NCBI GenBank assembly: GCA_019414445.1
Contig: DXMA01000014.1
Location: 4,912 to 68,911, forward strand
Length of the DNA stretch: 64,000 bases
From: Collinsella sp.
Lineage (GTDB): Bacteria; Actinomycetota; Coriobacteriia; Coriobacteriales; Coriobacteriaceae
Direction of reading: 5' to 3'
Below the pieces are notes generated by a model, which was not told the origin of the DNA, did not search any database, and saw only the letters and a program-made list of their open reading frames with translations. Numbering within the stretch: position 1 is the first letter of the stretch; each line of letters opens with the position of its first letter. Position numbers and translations under genes: made by a program. This document shows, one piece after another, positions 43,112 through 51,755 of the stretch.

Positions 43112-44194
43112 ATGATGGCAGATTCCAAACAGGCTCCGCTCGACGCCGAGGCAGCCGCAAAGGCGGCGTTTGCCTCGGTCCAGGATCAGCCGTTCCCCGA
43201 TGATATCTTTACGGCCCCCGAGCTCCGCTGGGCCGTGATCGGGTGCGGCGTTATCGCCAACCAGATGGCCCAGTCCCTCGCTCTGGCCGGCCGCAAACTC
43301 GCGGGTGTCGCCAACCGTACGCTGTCCAAGGCCCAGTCTTTTGCCGAGCAGTATGGCGTCGAGAAGGTGTACGAGACGGTTGAGGACCTCTACGCCGATC
43401 CGGACATCGACGCCGTCTATATCACCACGCCGCACAACACGCATATCACCTATCTGCGTGCCGCGTTGGCCGCCGGCAAGCATGTGCTCTGCGAGAAGGC
43501 CATTACCCTTAACTCTGCCGAGCTCGACGAGGCCCGTGCCATCGCCGACGAGCACAACGTGGTCCTTATGGACGCCACCACGGTGCTTCACATGCCGCTG
43601 TATCAGGAGCTGCGCCGTCGCATGGATGCTGGCGAGTTTGGCCACATGAATCTCGCTCAGCTCAACTTTGGCAGCTACAAGGAGTACGGCGATCTGACCA
43701 ATCGTTTCTACAACCGTAGCCTTGCCGGCGGCGCCATGCTCGACATTGGCGTGTATGCGCTCTCCGTCATGCGCCTGTTTATGGCCAGCCAACCCGCCGA
43801 GGTCGTCTCGCTGGGCAATACCTGCGAGACTGGCGTTGACGTTGCGGGTGGCATTGTCTGCCGTAATGCTGAGCAGCAGCTGGGCGTCGTGAGCCTTACG
43901 CTCCACTCCAAACAGCCCAAGCGCTCGGTCATCAGTTTCGATAAGTGCTATATCGAGGTCAACGAGTATCCGCGCGCCGACCATGCGACCATCGTGTGGA
44001 CTGCGGACGGTCACCGTGAGGAGGTCCACGCTGGCACCGAAGCCTACGCACTGTGCTACGAGATGGCCGACCTGGAGAAGGCCGTTGCTGGCGATGATTC
44101 GAAGCGCGAGCTTCTAGGCTATGCTTCTGATGTTATGGATCTGATGACCAAGCTCCGCGCCGATTGGGGAGTCGTGTACCCCGAGGAGGAGTAA
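43112..44194 (+). CDS. Gfo/Idh/MocA-family oxidoreductase
   Basis: NAD(P)-dependent dehydrogenase acting on a sugar, inositol or related polyol; 360 aa. Seen: Rossmann motif AVIGCGVIANQMAQ near 41-54, VYITTPHNTHITY, and CEKAITLNSAEL, where the family usually has EKP (here EKA). GGAMLDIGVYALSVMR is the C-terminal-domain signature with the catalytic Asp. ATG 43112 or 43115 follows AGGAGG. It lies 3 nt before a DeoR regulator, so both form an operon. The substrate is unknown. Confidence 0.9.
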   Translation: MMADSKQAPLDAEAAAKAAFASVQDQPFPDDIFTAPELRWAVIGCGVIANQMAQSLALAGRKLAGVANRTLSKAQSFAEQYGVEKVYETVEDLYADPDIDAVYITTPHNTHITYLRAALAAGKHVLCEKAITLNSAELDEARAIADEHNVVLMDATTVLHMPLYQELRRRMDAGEFGHMNLAQLNFGSYKEYGDLTNRFYNRSLAGGAMLDIGVYALSVMRLFMASQPAEVVSLGNTCETGVDVAGGIVCRNAEQQLGVVSLTLHSKQPKRSVISFDKCYIEVNEYPRADHATIVWTADGHREEVHAGTEAYALCYEMADLEKAVAGDDSKRELLGYASDVMDLMTKLRADWGVVYPEEE

Positions 44195-44197
44195 GCG

Positions 44198-44944
44198 ATG
44201 CTTGCGGAAGATAGGCTCAACGCGATCGTGTCGATGGTGCAGCAGGCCGGCTCGGTTACCGTGCCGGAGCTTGCTGAGGCCCTGGGCGTGACGGCGTCTA
44301 CCATTCGGCGCGACCTGCAGACGCTCGACCGCGCACACCGTATCGCCAAGGTACACGGAGGCGCGACGAGTCTGGAGCGCGCGCATGTGACGCGCGACCT
44401 GACGATCGGCGAGCGCAGTGATCTCCATAACGATGACAAGGAGCGCATCTGCGCCCGTGCTGCGGCCCTGGTGGAGCCCGATAGCTTTGTGTATATCGAT
44501 TCGGGCTCCACGACCCTCAAGCTCATCGAGCATCTTCCGCGCCTTGAGGGCGTCACCTATGTGACTGATTCCGTGCTTCACGCTCAGCATCTCGCCCTGC
44601 GCGGGATGCGCACCGTTGTGCTGGGCGGCGAGCTCAAGCCCGAGACCGAGGCGCTCGTCGGCCCCGATGCCTTGGCAACTCTGGACCGCTATAACTTCAA
44701 CTGCGGCTTTTGGGGTTCCAATGGCATCGCCGCCGAGCAAGGTCTCACCACACCGGATATCGAGGAAGCGCAGGTCAAGCGTGTCTCGATGCGCCATACC
44801 GCCAAACGCTTCGTAATCTCGGACGCCAGCAAATTTGGCATGGTGGCGCCCGTCAAGTTTGCGGACTTCCGCGACGCAACGATTATTACCGCGGGTGAGG
44901 TGCCAGCCAAGTACCAGTCGATGGACAACGTCATCACGGTCTAG
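44198..44944 (+). CDS. DeoR-family transcriptional regulator
   Basis: Sugar-phosphate-responsive repressor, 248 aa. The N-terminal winged helix contains VTVPELAEALGVTASTIRRD near 20-39. The C-terminal sensor domain has the family motif IDSGSTTLKL near 102-111, and AEALVGPDA-like TEALVGPDALATL. Located directly after the oxidoreductase gene, it probably controls that operon through the phased repeats at 42978-43067. The effector is unknown. Confidence 0.93.
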   Translation: MLAEDRLNAIVSMVQQAGSVTVPELAEALGVTASTIRRDLQTLDRAHRIAKVHGGATSLERAHVTRDLTIGERSDLHNDDKERICARAAALVEPDSFVYIDSGSTTLKLIEHLPRLEGVTYVTDSVLHAQHLALRGMRTVVLGGELKPETEALVGPDALATLDRYNFNCGFWGSNGIAAEQGLTTPDIEEAQVKRVSMRHTAKRFVISDASKFGMVAPVKFADFRDATIITAGEVPAKYQSMDNVITV

Positions 44945-44961
44945 CGATGGGACAAGGCCAA

Positions 44962-44998
44962 AACCACCACAAAGGTGCCTGTCCCCATTGTGGTGGTT
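44962..44998. repeat. GGGGACAGG-centre hairpin, copy 1
   Basis: 11-bp arms AACCACCACAA (44962-44972) and TTGTGGTGGTT (44988-44998) around a 15-nt centre (reverse complement TGGGGACAGGCACCT). The 36-bp identical copy is at 45252-45288. Confidence 0.9.
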
Positions 44999-45030
44999 AG
45001 TAACGAAAACCGAATAGTTTTCTCAATAGA

Positions 45031-45065
45031 AAAGCGGCAACGTCCATTACGGGCGTTGCCGCTTT
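45031..45065 (+). terminator. Terminator-like hairpin after deoR
   Basis: 12-bp stem AAAGCGGCAACG (45031-45042) with CGTTGCCGCTTT (45054-45065). The following T-run is short (CGTTGTC), so it may work in both directions. Confidence 0.75.
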
Positions 45066-45087
45066 CGTTGTCTACCGGTTTAGTCTA

Positions 45088-45134
45088 AATCTGTAACATC
45101 TGGGACCGATTTTGCCGAGTCATTGTTACAGATT
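45088..45134. repeat. Hairpin with 25-nt loop (AATCTGTAACA arms)
   Basis: Arms 45088-45098 and 45124-45134 are exact complements; the loop is 25 nt. The TCTGTAACA part of the arm is shared with the next hairpin. Confidence 0.85.
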
Positions 45135-45162
45135 GAGATTTTCCCTTAAGGGGGATTCGAAT

Positions 45163-45219
45163 GTCTCGATCTGTAACAGATAGACCGGAAAATGGGCTCT
45201 AACTGTTACAGATCGAGAC
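45163..45219. repeat. Hairpin with 25-nt loop (16-bp arms)
   Basis: Arms GTCTCGATCTGTAACA (45163-45178) and complement (45204-45219). The loop of 25 nt includes CCGGAAAATGGGCTC, similar to the reverse-complemented loop of the 3712 repeat. Confidence 0.85.
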
Positions 45220-45251
45220 GTTTTGGGACCGCGGCTGGGCCATTGCGGCAA

Positions 45252-45288
45252 AACCACCACAAAGGTGCCTGTCCCCATTGTGGTGGTT
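45252..45288. repeat. GGGGACAGG-centre hairpin, copy 2
   Basis: Same sequence as 44962-44998, including a preceding run of A. It ends at the stop codon of the minus-strand pseudouridine synthase gene. Confidence 0.9.
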
Positions 45289-45947
45289 TAGGGCTCCCAG
45301 GGGCAGGGGGCTTCGATGTGGATGTGCTCGCCGGTTACGGGATGCGTAAAGGACACGCTGTGGGCATGGAGCATCAGGCCGCAGGGACGCGGCGTGCCGT
45401 AGAGCTCGTCGCCAACCAGGGGATGACGCTCGCTTGCCAGGTGCACGCGGATTTGGTGCTTGCGGCCGGTGAGCAGCTCGACATCGATATACGAGCGCGT
45501 GGGCAGGCCACGACGGCTCTTAAGACGCTTGAGCACCTTCACGCGCGTTTGAGACGGCTTGCCGCTGGCGCCGACGCGCATCTTGCGGCTGTCGTGGCGG
45601 TCGCGGGCGATGGGCTTGTCGATGAGCTTTTCGTTCCAGTCGATCTTGCCCTCGGCGAGCGCCAGGTAGTGCTTTCCGAATGCGTGGTCGATGACCATCT
45701 GGTCAAAGGCGGGCTGCGTCTGCTTGTCGAGCGAAAACAGCACTACGCCGGTGGTGTCGCGGTCCAGGCGGTTGAGCGGCTGCATGTCGGTCGCGGCAAA
45801 GCCGTCGCCCATCGCCAGCAGCAGGTCGCTGGCGTAGTCGGTAAGCGTGCGCTCGCCGGTGCCGTCGCCGTGGACGATCATGCCGGCGGGCTTGTCGATG
45901 GCCATGAGCCAGGCGTCGCAGTAGAGGACTTGAGGTTCTTCGTTCAC
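45288..45947 (-). CDS. RluA-family pseudouridine synthase
   Basis: Converts a uridine in rRNA or tRNA to pseudouridine. 219 aa, short for the family, with no S4 domain. Catalytic Asp in LNRLDRDTTG near residue 61; IDKPAGMIVHG near 17-27 and GRKHQIRVHLA near 166-176 are family motifs. ATG 45947 is preceded by GAAAGG. It lies 15 bp after the U32 gene on the same strand, so both are probably cotranscribed. The target base cannot be told. Confidence 0.93.
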   Translation of the reverse strand: MNEEPQVLYCDAWLMAIDKPAGMIVHGDGTGERTLTDYASDLLLAMGDGFAATDMQPLNRLDRDTTGVVLFSLDKQTQPAFDQMVIDHAFGKHYLALAEGKIDWNEKLIDKPIARDRHDSRKMRVGASGKPSQTRVKVLKRLKSRRGLPTRSYIDVELLTGRKHQIRVHLASERHPLVGDELYGTPRPCGLMLHAHSVSFTHPVTGEHIHIEAPCPWEP

Positions 45948-45962
45948 GTGTAAGCCTTTCGG

Positions 45963-48458
45963 TTAGCTGATTCCCACAAACATGCAGCCCGAGGTCGCCC
46001 CGCGCAGACGGGCGGCGGGCTTACGGCCGGCCTGCGCTGCTTCGATGGCACGACGGACGCGGGCGACGGCACGGCCCACCTCATCCGTCTCGAGCAGCGT
46101 TCCGTCTACCATGAGACGACGCACGCCGGCATCGAGCAGCTGAGGGACCTGCGGCGTGAGGTCGATGGGGTAGGCATCGTACAGGCGAGAGCGGCCGTGG
46201 ATGTCGGTGCGGACGGGCATGACCTTTCCGTCGATATTCTTGAGCGAGAGCTTGCGGGCGCGCAGGCGGCAGTTGGCGCAATCGTGGATGCAGCCGTTGG
46301 CAACCTGCAGAATGCAGTGCTCGCTTGTCATGACGCGCGGGCGGCCAAAGACGGTGATGCCCAGAGCCGCGGGCGCGGCGGCGCCGAGCGAGACAATCTC
46401 GTCGAGCGTGATTTCGGGCGAGAGCCAAAACGCACCGGCTCCGCGCTCGGCAAGCGCCTCCATGCAGGGCGTGTTGTGCACCGGCAGGCAAGAGCGAATC
46501 TCGGCCGTGGCGCCGGCATGCGCGGCTACGGCGAGCTCGGAGATATTGCCGACGGCGACGGTGGCTCCAGCATTGATCCAGAGATCGACGCGCTCGTGGT
46601 CGACGGCGCGGCAGACCTCGTCGAGTACAGGCACGATACCCTGCTCAAATGCATCGGCGGGGGAGAGCCCGGCCGCATCGAGCGCGTCGGTGGTCATGTA
46701 GATGCGCGTTGCACCCTCCACGCGCGCTGCCTCGGCGGCTTCGAGCGAGGTGACGGCGGCGCAAATCTGCGGCTCATCGCGGTAATGCTCGGGCGCGGGG
46801 CGGGAATCACTGGTTACAATCGCCGGCAACTCGAGCGTTTTCGCACGCTCCTCGTACGGTGCCAGAATGGCCTCCTCGAGCGCTTTACAGGCGGCGGCGC
46901 GCACCTTGTGCACGGCGGAGAAGCCCATACCGCAGCCGGCGTCGAGCGAAATGTCAAAGCTCGCTGCCTCAAAGGGCGAAGAGCCCATGCGGCCCACATG
47001 CTCAACCAGGTCTGCCGCCTCGACGGCGCGGGTCTTGGCGGCCTCGACGGTAAAGCCGGTGGCGGTGGCGGTAAGCGCGGGGTCGTCGCAGCAGGTGAGC
47101 GTAACGGTAAACGGCTCGCCCAGACGCGCCACGACGGACACATCTACGGCGCGGCGGCGCAGCACATCGCGCTTGAGCGCGGCGCCGGCAGCGTCAATGG
47201 CGCGTTGACTGCGAATCACGCGCACACGGCAACCCTCGGGCATGCTACGGGGCACGCGGCACTCGATGATATCGCCGGCTGCGGCATCATCGGCGGCAAT
47301 GGTGGTCAGGAATTGGTCGAACTCATCGTCGTGGCGAAGCTCCAGCAGGTCGCCCTTGCCCACGGGCTCAAACAGCTCAATACGGGCGATGGCGGCACGT
47401 CGACGGCGGTCGTCGGGCTTGAGGCCTCGCACATCGCGGTTGGCCGGGCGGCTGCCCAGCACCGTGCCCACGATCTGGCCGCGGTTGTTGGAGCGCTCGT
47501 AGCTCATCATCTCGTCGCCCGAGGTGCCGTCCTGATAGGCGTGCGTAAAGTCGCGGTTGAAGCAGCGCTTGAGCTGGCGCTGGCGGGCGGCTTCCTCGTC
47601 CTTGGCAACGGCGACCCCTGCCAGCATGTCATCAATTTCGTAACGATACACATCAACGATGGAGTACACGTAATCGGGCGCCTTCATGCGGCCCTCGAGC
47701 TTGAGCGATGCGGCACCGGCGTCATACAGACGGCGAACAAGCTGCGAAGTGTTGGTGTCGCGCGGGCATAGCGCGCGCTCGCGGCCGGCGGGGGAGAGCG
47801 CGCGGCCGTTCTCGTCGATCAGCTCGTAAGGCAGGCGACAGGGCTGAGCGCACATGCCGCGGTTGGCCGAGCGGCCCGCCATAGCAAAGCTCGACAGCAG
47901 GCACAGACCCGAGTAGCAAAAGCAGATGGCGCCGTGGCTAAAGACCTCAAGGTCCACATCGGGCGCGGCATCGTGAATGGCGGCAATCTCGTCGATGGAA
48001 AGCTCGCGCGAGAGGGTCACGCGGTCGGCGCCCTGCTCGCGGCACCAAAGGGTTCCGCGGTCGTCATGGATGTTCGCTTGGGTCGAGATATGCGTCTCGA
48101 TGCCGGGCATGGTGCGCTTGACCTCAAAGAACAGGCCCCAGTCCTGGATGATGAAGGCGTCGGCGCCCAGCGTGGAGCAGCGATGGATGAGTTGCAGCGC
48201 ATCGCCCATCTCGGACTGCTTGATGACGATGTTGACCGTGACGTAGACGCGCGACCCGGCCAGGTGTGCAGCACGGCAGGCCTGCTCAAAGGCCTCGTCG
48301 GTAAAGTTGGTGGCCTTGCGGCGGGCGTTGAAGCTGCCCATGCCGCAGTAGATGGCGTCTGCCCCGGCGGCGAGTGCGGCGGCAAAGGGCTCGGGCCCTC
48401 CGGCGGGCGCCAAGAGCTCGGGTCTGCGGTTGGTGGTTCGACTGGCGGTTACGGTCAT
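45963..48458 (-). CDS. U32 peptidase-family protein, RlhA/TrhP-like RNA hydroxylase
   Basis: 831-aa protein of the U32 family. Members such as RlhA and TrhP hydroxylate 23S rRNA or tRNA and are no longer regarded as proteases. Seen: LLAPAGGPEPFAAALAAGAD near 15-34, FSHGAICFCYSGLCLLSSF, NRGMCAQPCRLPYEL with a likely iron-sulfur cysteine set, and a later cluster (HCILQVANGCIHDCANCRLR). The domain after about 400 is longer than in TrhP and fits the RlhA type. It is next to an RNA pseudouridine synthase, supporting an RNA-modification role. Confidence 0.88.
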   Translation of the reverse strand: MTVTASRTTNRRPELLAPAGGPEPFAAALAAGADAIYCGMGSFNARRKATNFTDEAFEQACRAAHLAGSRVYVTVNIVIKQSEMGDALQLIHRCSTLGADAFIIQDWGLFFEVKRTMPGIETHISTQANIHDDRGTLWCREQGADRVTLSRELSIDEIAAIHDAAPDVDLEVFSHGAICFCYSGLCLLSSFAMAGRSANRGMCAQPCRLPYELIDENGRALSPAGRERALCPRDTNTSQLVRRLYDAGAASLKLEGRMKAPDYVYSIVDVYRYEIDDMLAGVAVAKDEEAARQRQLKRCFNRDFTHAYQDGTSGDEMMSYERSNNRGQIVGTVLGSRPANRDVRGLKPDDRRRRAAIARIELFEPVGKGDLLELRHDDEFDQFLTTIAADDAAAGDIIECRVPRSMPEGCRVRVIRSQRAIDAAGAALKRDVLRRRAVDVSVVARLGEPFTVTLTCCDDPALTATATGFTVEAAKTRAVEAADLVEHVGRMGSSPFEAASFDISLDAGCGMGFSAVHKVRAAACKALEEAILAPYEERAKTLELPAIVTSDSRPAPEHYRDEPQICAAVTSLEAAEAARVEGATRIYMTTDALDAAGLSPADAFEQGIVPVLDEVCRAVDHERVDLWINAGATVAVGNISELAVAAHAGATAEIRSCLPVHNTPCMEALAERGAGAFWLSPEITLDEIVSLGAAAPAALGITVFGRPRVMTSEHCILQVANGCIHDCANCRLRARKLSLKNIDGKVMPVRTDIHGRSRLYDAYPIDLTPQVPQLLDAGVRRLMVDGTLLETDEVGRAVARVRRAIEAAQAGRKPAARLRGATSGCMFVGIS

Positions 48459-48564
48459 ATCCTGCCTTTCAAAATGCTCAGATACTCAAAAGTATAGTGG
48501 TGCTGTTGCGGCGGACGAGCCCTGTGGCCCAAGCAGGATAAAGTCTTCAGCAGCCCTTGCAGCA

Positions 48565-48636
48565 AAAATGATCCGTTTCCCTCCGTCCCCTATGGATCAC
48601 CTGATCCGATGGGGACGGAGGGAAACGGATCATTTT
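48565..48636. repeat. Inverted pair of GGGGACGG-type repeats
   Basis: AAAATGATCCGTTTCCCTCC continuing to GTCCCC (48565-48590) is an exact complement of 48611-48636 (26 bp). The 20-nt loop contains a nested GGATCA/TGATCC hairpin (48594-48607). Single copies occur at 18879 and 49299. Confidence 0.92.
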
Positions 48637-48718
48637 GAGCTTCACCGTCCGGTCGTGCCGTTCAGCGGTCGACAGGCGCCGTTGAGCGATAAAATATTCT
48701 CGCAACGTGATAATAATC

Positions 48719-48747
48719 TTGCATCGCGCGGAAACCTTGAGTACTAT
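48719..48747 (+). promoter_or_regulatory. Possible ridA promoter
   Basis: TTGCAT (48719-48724), 17-nt spacer, TACTAT (48742-48747), 90 bp before the start codon. Apart from this and the repeat pair, 48459-48836 shows no gene. Confidence 0.5.
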
Positions 48748-48836
48748 CCCAAATCAAGCGCGGTGTTCAGACCGAATTGTGCCTCCCGGTGTGAACGCCG
48801 CGCTCACGCTCTCTATCTGATCGTAAGGAGAAAAAC

Positions 48837-49214
48837 ATGAGCAAGACCGTCGTGTCTTCCGATAACGCACCTGCAGCCATCGGCCCGTATTCCCCCGGCA
48901 TCCAGACCGGCAACATGGTGTTCCTGTCCGGCCAGCTGGGCATCGACCCCGCAACCGGCAAGATGCCCGAGGGCGTCGAGGCCCAGGCTAAGCAGTCCCT
49001 TGCTAACGTCGAGGCCCTGCTGGCCGCTGCCGGCGCCACCTTTGCCGATGTCGTCAAGACTACGGTCTACCTGGCCGACATCGCCGACTTCGCTGCCGTG
49101 AACGAGATCTACGCTTCCAAGTTCGAGGCTCCGTTCCCCGCGCGCAGCGCTTTCCAGGTTGCCGCTCTTCCGGCCGGCGGTCTGGTCGAGATCGAGGTCG
49201 TCGCCGCTCTCTAA
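48837..49214 (+). CDS. ridA: RidA family reactive-intermediate deaminase
   Basis: Hydrolyses reactive enamine/imine intermediates made by PLP enzymes, forming a trimer in the cytosol. 125 aa, normal. Seen: APAAIGPYSPGIQTGNMVFL near 9-28, SGQLGIDPATG, TTVYLADIADFAAVNEIY, and FPARSAFQVAALPAGGLVEI with the conserved Arg that binds substrate carboxylate. AAGGAG precedes ATG 48837. It is a single-gene unit with a strong terminator. Confidence 0.95.
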   Translation: MSKTVVSSDNAPAAIGPYSPGIQTGNMVFLSGQLGIDPATGKMPEGVEAQAKQSLANVEALLAAAGATFADVVKTTVYLADIADFAAVNEIYASKFEAPFPARSAFQVAALPAGGLVEIEVVAAL

Positions 49215-49245
49215 GACGCTGGCGAAAACAAAACATGACATGCAA

Positions 49246-49283
49246 AAAAGACCCTGCAGTGCGTGTGAACTGCAGGGTCTTTT
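49246..49283 (+). terminator. Intrinsic terminator of ridA
   Basis: 15-bp perfect stem AAAAGACCCTGCAGT (49246-49260) with 49269-49283, ending in four T. The A-run on the other side suggests bidirectional use. Confidence 0.92.
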
Positions 49284-49298
49284 GTCAAGCGATGCGAC

Positions 49299-49336
49299 AA
49301 AAATGATCCGTTTCCCTCCGTCCCCAAGGGTTAACG
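49299..49336 (+). repeat. GGGGACGG-type repeat, copy 4
   Basis: Matches the reverse complement of 18879-18917 over its whole length, including the GGTTAACG end. It abuts the stop codon of the DauR-type gene. Confidence 0.88.
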
Positions 49337-49337
49337 T

Positions 49338-49994
49338 TTAGCCTTCCTTGCGGACTTTTTGCAGGTAGCGGTAGACGCTGGGCTCCGAGATACCCAGCGC
49401 GGTGGCGGCGCAGGCCACGGCGCCCTTGAGCATAAACACCCCGTTGCCGTTGAGGTGGCGAATGACGTCAACGCGGTCGCTCTGACCAAGCGACGCTACA
49501 TCCAGCCCGCGCGCGCTCAGCAACTCGGAAATACTGCGGTCGATGAGCTCCTGCGTAGACTCCGAAAGACTTTCGACCTCGATAGACGCGGGCTCCGACT
49601 GCCTTGGCACAGCGTCGAAGCAGGCCATGAGCTGCTGAGTCATGGCGTTGATGGAGCGTATCGTGGAAAGATCGGTGTTGACGCAAAGCATGCCGACGAT
49701 CTTGTTGTCCTCACGGATAAAGTACGTCGCCGACTCCAGCGTCTTGCCACCGGCACCGCGTCCCTCGTAGCCCGTAATAAACGGCAGGTCGCGATACTTG
49801 GCGTCGTGCATGATCTTGAGTGCCAGATCGGTGGCGGGACCGCCGACCTTGCGGCCGCTCACGATGCCGTTGCGAATATCGACGATGGCGTGGTCGGGAT
49901 CCGAGAAATCGTGCAGCACGATTTCGCTGTTTTTGCCGAGTATCTGCTCCAGGAAATCGACCATCGGCAAAAAGCGACGTACGGTCTCGTTCAC
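49338..49994 (-). CDS. YheO/DauR-type transcriptional regulator
   Basis: 218-aa regulator with an N-terminal PAS-like YheO domain (about 1-120, with DIRNGIVSGRKVGGPATDLA) and a C-terminal DauR-type HTH ending GISEPSVYRYLQKVRK. GTG 49994 is chosen because AAGGAG ends 6 nt before it; a TTG at 50000 directly abuts that site. It is divergent from the purine permease operon and is the obvious candidate for its control. The ligand is not known. Confidence 0.9.
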   Translation of the reverse strand: MNETVRRFLPMVDFLEQILGKNSEIVLHDFSDPDHAIVDIRNGIVSGRKVGGPATDLALKIMHDAKYRDLPFITGYEGRGAGGKTLESATYFIREDNKIVGMLCVNTDLSTIRSINAMTQQLMACFDAVPRQSEPASIEVESLSESTQELIDRSISELLSARGLDVASLGQSDRVDVIRHLNGNGVFMLKGAVACAATALGISEPSVYRYLQKVRKEG

Positions 49995-50000
49995 GGGCAA

Positions 50001-50344
50001 CTCCTTTTGGTTCTATCGAAGTGTTCATAACAATTTTTTATCATGGTAACACGCTGCTCATCATCTCGTATATCCGCAGGTACATTGCGTAATACAGACG
50101 AACGGTAGGAATTTAGCGGTAAACGGTTGACCAAAAGAAAAGTAAGATGTTATTTTGACCAGACACTTTCCTGACCTGCGGAAATGCGTTATCTCAGCTG
50201 AAGAATAGTCTGATAACAAAAAATTATTATTGAGAATGAGAATCATCTTTAATACGATATGAAACGAAGGCACAACCTCAACCCCGACTGCGTCACAATA
50301 GAGCGTTAGATGCGAAAACAACTATTTCGAGGATTGGTGGTCAA
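50001..50344. promoter_or_regulatory. Divergent control region of the purine operon
   Basis: AT-rich, no gene seen. A promoter facing the permease: TTGACC (50127-50132), 17-nt spacer, TTATTT (50150-50155). GTTATC (50188-50193) and GATAAC (50212-50217) form an inverted repeat. GAGAATGAGAATCATCTTT (50232-50250) matches 14 of 19 bases of the classical Fur box. A purine riboswitch was looked for and not found. Confidence 0.5.
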
Positions 50345-51739
50345 ATGACCCAGGAGACGGTTACGAACGGCACTGAAGCCCTGTTCACTCGCGAAGGCGT
50401 GCCTCCCGTTAAGGAAATGATCCCGTGTGCCCTTCAGCACGTACTGGCATCGTTTGCCGGCATCATTACCCCGGCGGTCATCATGGCCGGCGTCTACGGC
50501 TTTAATAGCCAGCAGAGCACCGACATCATTCAGGTTGCGCTCATTCTTTCGGCAATCGACACGGCCCTTCAGGCCTTCGCTCCCTTCCGTCGTATCGGCG
50601 GCGGCCTGCCCATCGTCATGGGCGTTTCGTTCGCGTTCCTGCCGGCCCTGCAGGCCATGGGTGCCTCGGGCTTTAGCTTTGGTGCGTTGCTGGGCGGCGA
50701 GATCGTCGGCGGTGCCGTTGCGGTCCTTTTTGGTCTGGCCTACAGCAAGATTAAGTGGCTGTTCCCGCCCGTCGTGACCGGTACGGTCATCTTCTCCATC
50801 GGCGTTTCGCTGTATCCCACGGCCGTCAAGTATATGGCCGGCGGTATGGGTACGCCGCTGTGGGGCACTCCGCAGGCCTGGTGCGTCGCTCTTATCACCT
50901 TCGCCGTGGTCTTTGCGCTCGCCAACTTTGGCAAGGGCACGCTCAAGCTGGGGTCCGTGTTCTTTGGCATGATCGTTGGCATGATCGTTTCGATCCCCTT
51001 TGGCATGATCGACTTCTCCAGCGTCGCCACCGCTCAGGTCTTCGCCCTTCCCAAGCTCATGCCCTACGCGCTCGAGTTTGATCCCGAGGTCTGCATTACC
51101 CTCGCCGTCGTGTTCCCCATGGTTGCCATCCAGGTTATCGGTGACGTGTCCGCCGCCTGCCTGGGCTCCATCGACCGTATGCCCACCGAGCGCGAGCTCT
51201 CCGGCGCTATCGTGTCCCAGGGCCTCACCTCTATGGTCGGCGGCCTGCTGGGCGGTCTTCCCACCAGCGCCCTTGGCCAGAACGTGGGCATCATCTGCTC
51301 CAACAAGGTCGTCAACAAGTGGGTCTTTGTGATCATCGCGGCCGTCTTTGCCATCGCCGGTCTGTTCCCGCAGCTTTCTGCCGTCCTTTCCGCTATCCCG
51401 CAGCCCGTCATCGGCGGCGCGACCGTCGGTGTCTTTGGCACCATCACCATGAACGGCGTGCGCATGTTCACCCGCGAGGGCCTCACGCAGCGCACTACCA
51501 CCATCGTCGGTACCTCCGTCGTCTTTGGCCTGGGTATCTGGATGGCCAGCGGTTGCCTTGCCGGCGAGGGTATGCCCGCCTGGGTGTCCACCGTCATCGG
51601 CTCCAATGCCGTAACCCCCACCGCCATCATGGCCATTGTCCTTAACCTGATCCTTCCGCAGACGCCGGTCGTGGCTCAGCACATCGATGCTGCCAAGGAC
51701 GCTGCCGTGGATCTGGTCTTGCCCGAGAGCAAGAAGTAA
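50345..51739 (+). CDS. NCS2 family purine (xanthine/uracil type) permease
   Basis: Membrane symporter that imports a nucleobase, 464 aa, about 14 hydrophobic segments. Signature: LPTSALGQNVGIICSNKV near 305-322, where Gln-Asn-x-Gly is the NCS2 substrate motif; GGGLPIVMGVSFAFLPALQA near 82-101. XanQ/XanP-like xanthine uptake is the best guess from its neighbours, as E. coli xanQ is next to xdhD. ATG 50345 follows GATTGGTGG. It is the first gene of the purine operon. Confidence 0.92.
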   Translation: MTQETVTNGTEALFTREGVPPVKEMIPCALQHVLASFAGIITPAVIMAGVYGFNSQQSTDIIQVALILSAIDTALQAFAPFRRIGGGLPIVMGVSFAFLPALQAMGASGFSFGALLGGEIVGGAVAVLFGLAYSKIKWLFPPVVTGTVIFSIGVSLYPTAVKYMAGGMGTPLWGTPQAWCVALITFAVVFALANFGKGTLKLGSVFFGMIVGMIVSIPFGMIDFSSVATAQVFALPKLMPYALEFDPEVCITLAVVFPMVAIQVIGDVSAACLGSIDRMPTERELSGAIVSQGLTSMVGGLLGGLPTSALGQNVGIICSNKVVNKWVFVIIAAVFAIAGLFPQLSAVLSAIPQPVIGGATVGVFGTITMNGVRMFTREGLTQRTTTIVGTSVVFGLGIWMASGCLAGEGMPAWVSTVIGSNAVTPTAIMAIVLNLILPQTPVVAQHIDAAKDAAVDLVLPESKK

Positions 51740-51755
51740 CCAATTCGGTGCTATT

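Noticed and set aside
46197..47771. A 524-codon plus-strand frame inside the U32 gene
   Set aside because: Lies opposite a gene with clear family motifs and has composition of a shadow frame.
50001..50344. Purine riboswitch before the permease
   Set aside because: A CTCGTATATCC stretch looks similar at the start, but the conserved loops and pairing of the aptamer are absent.
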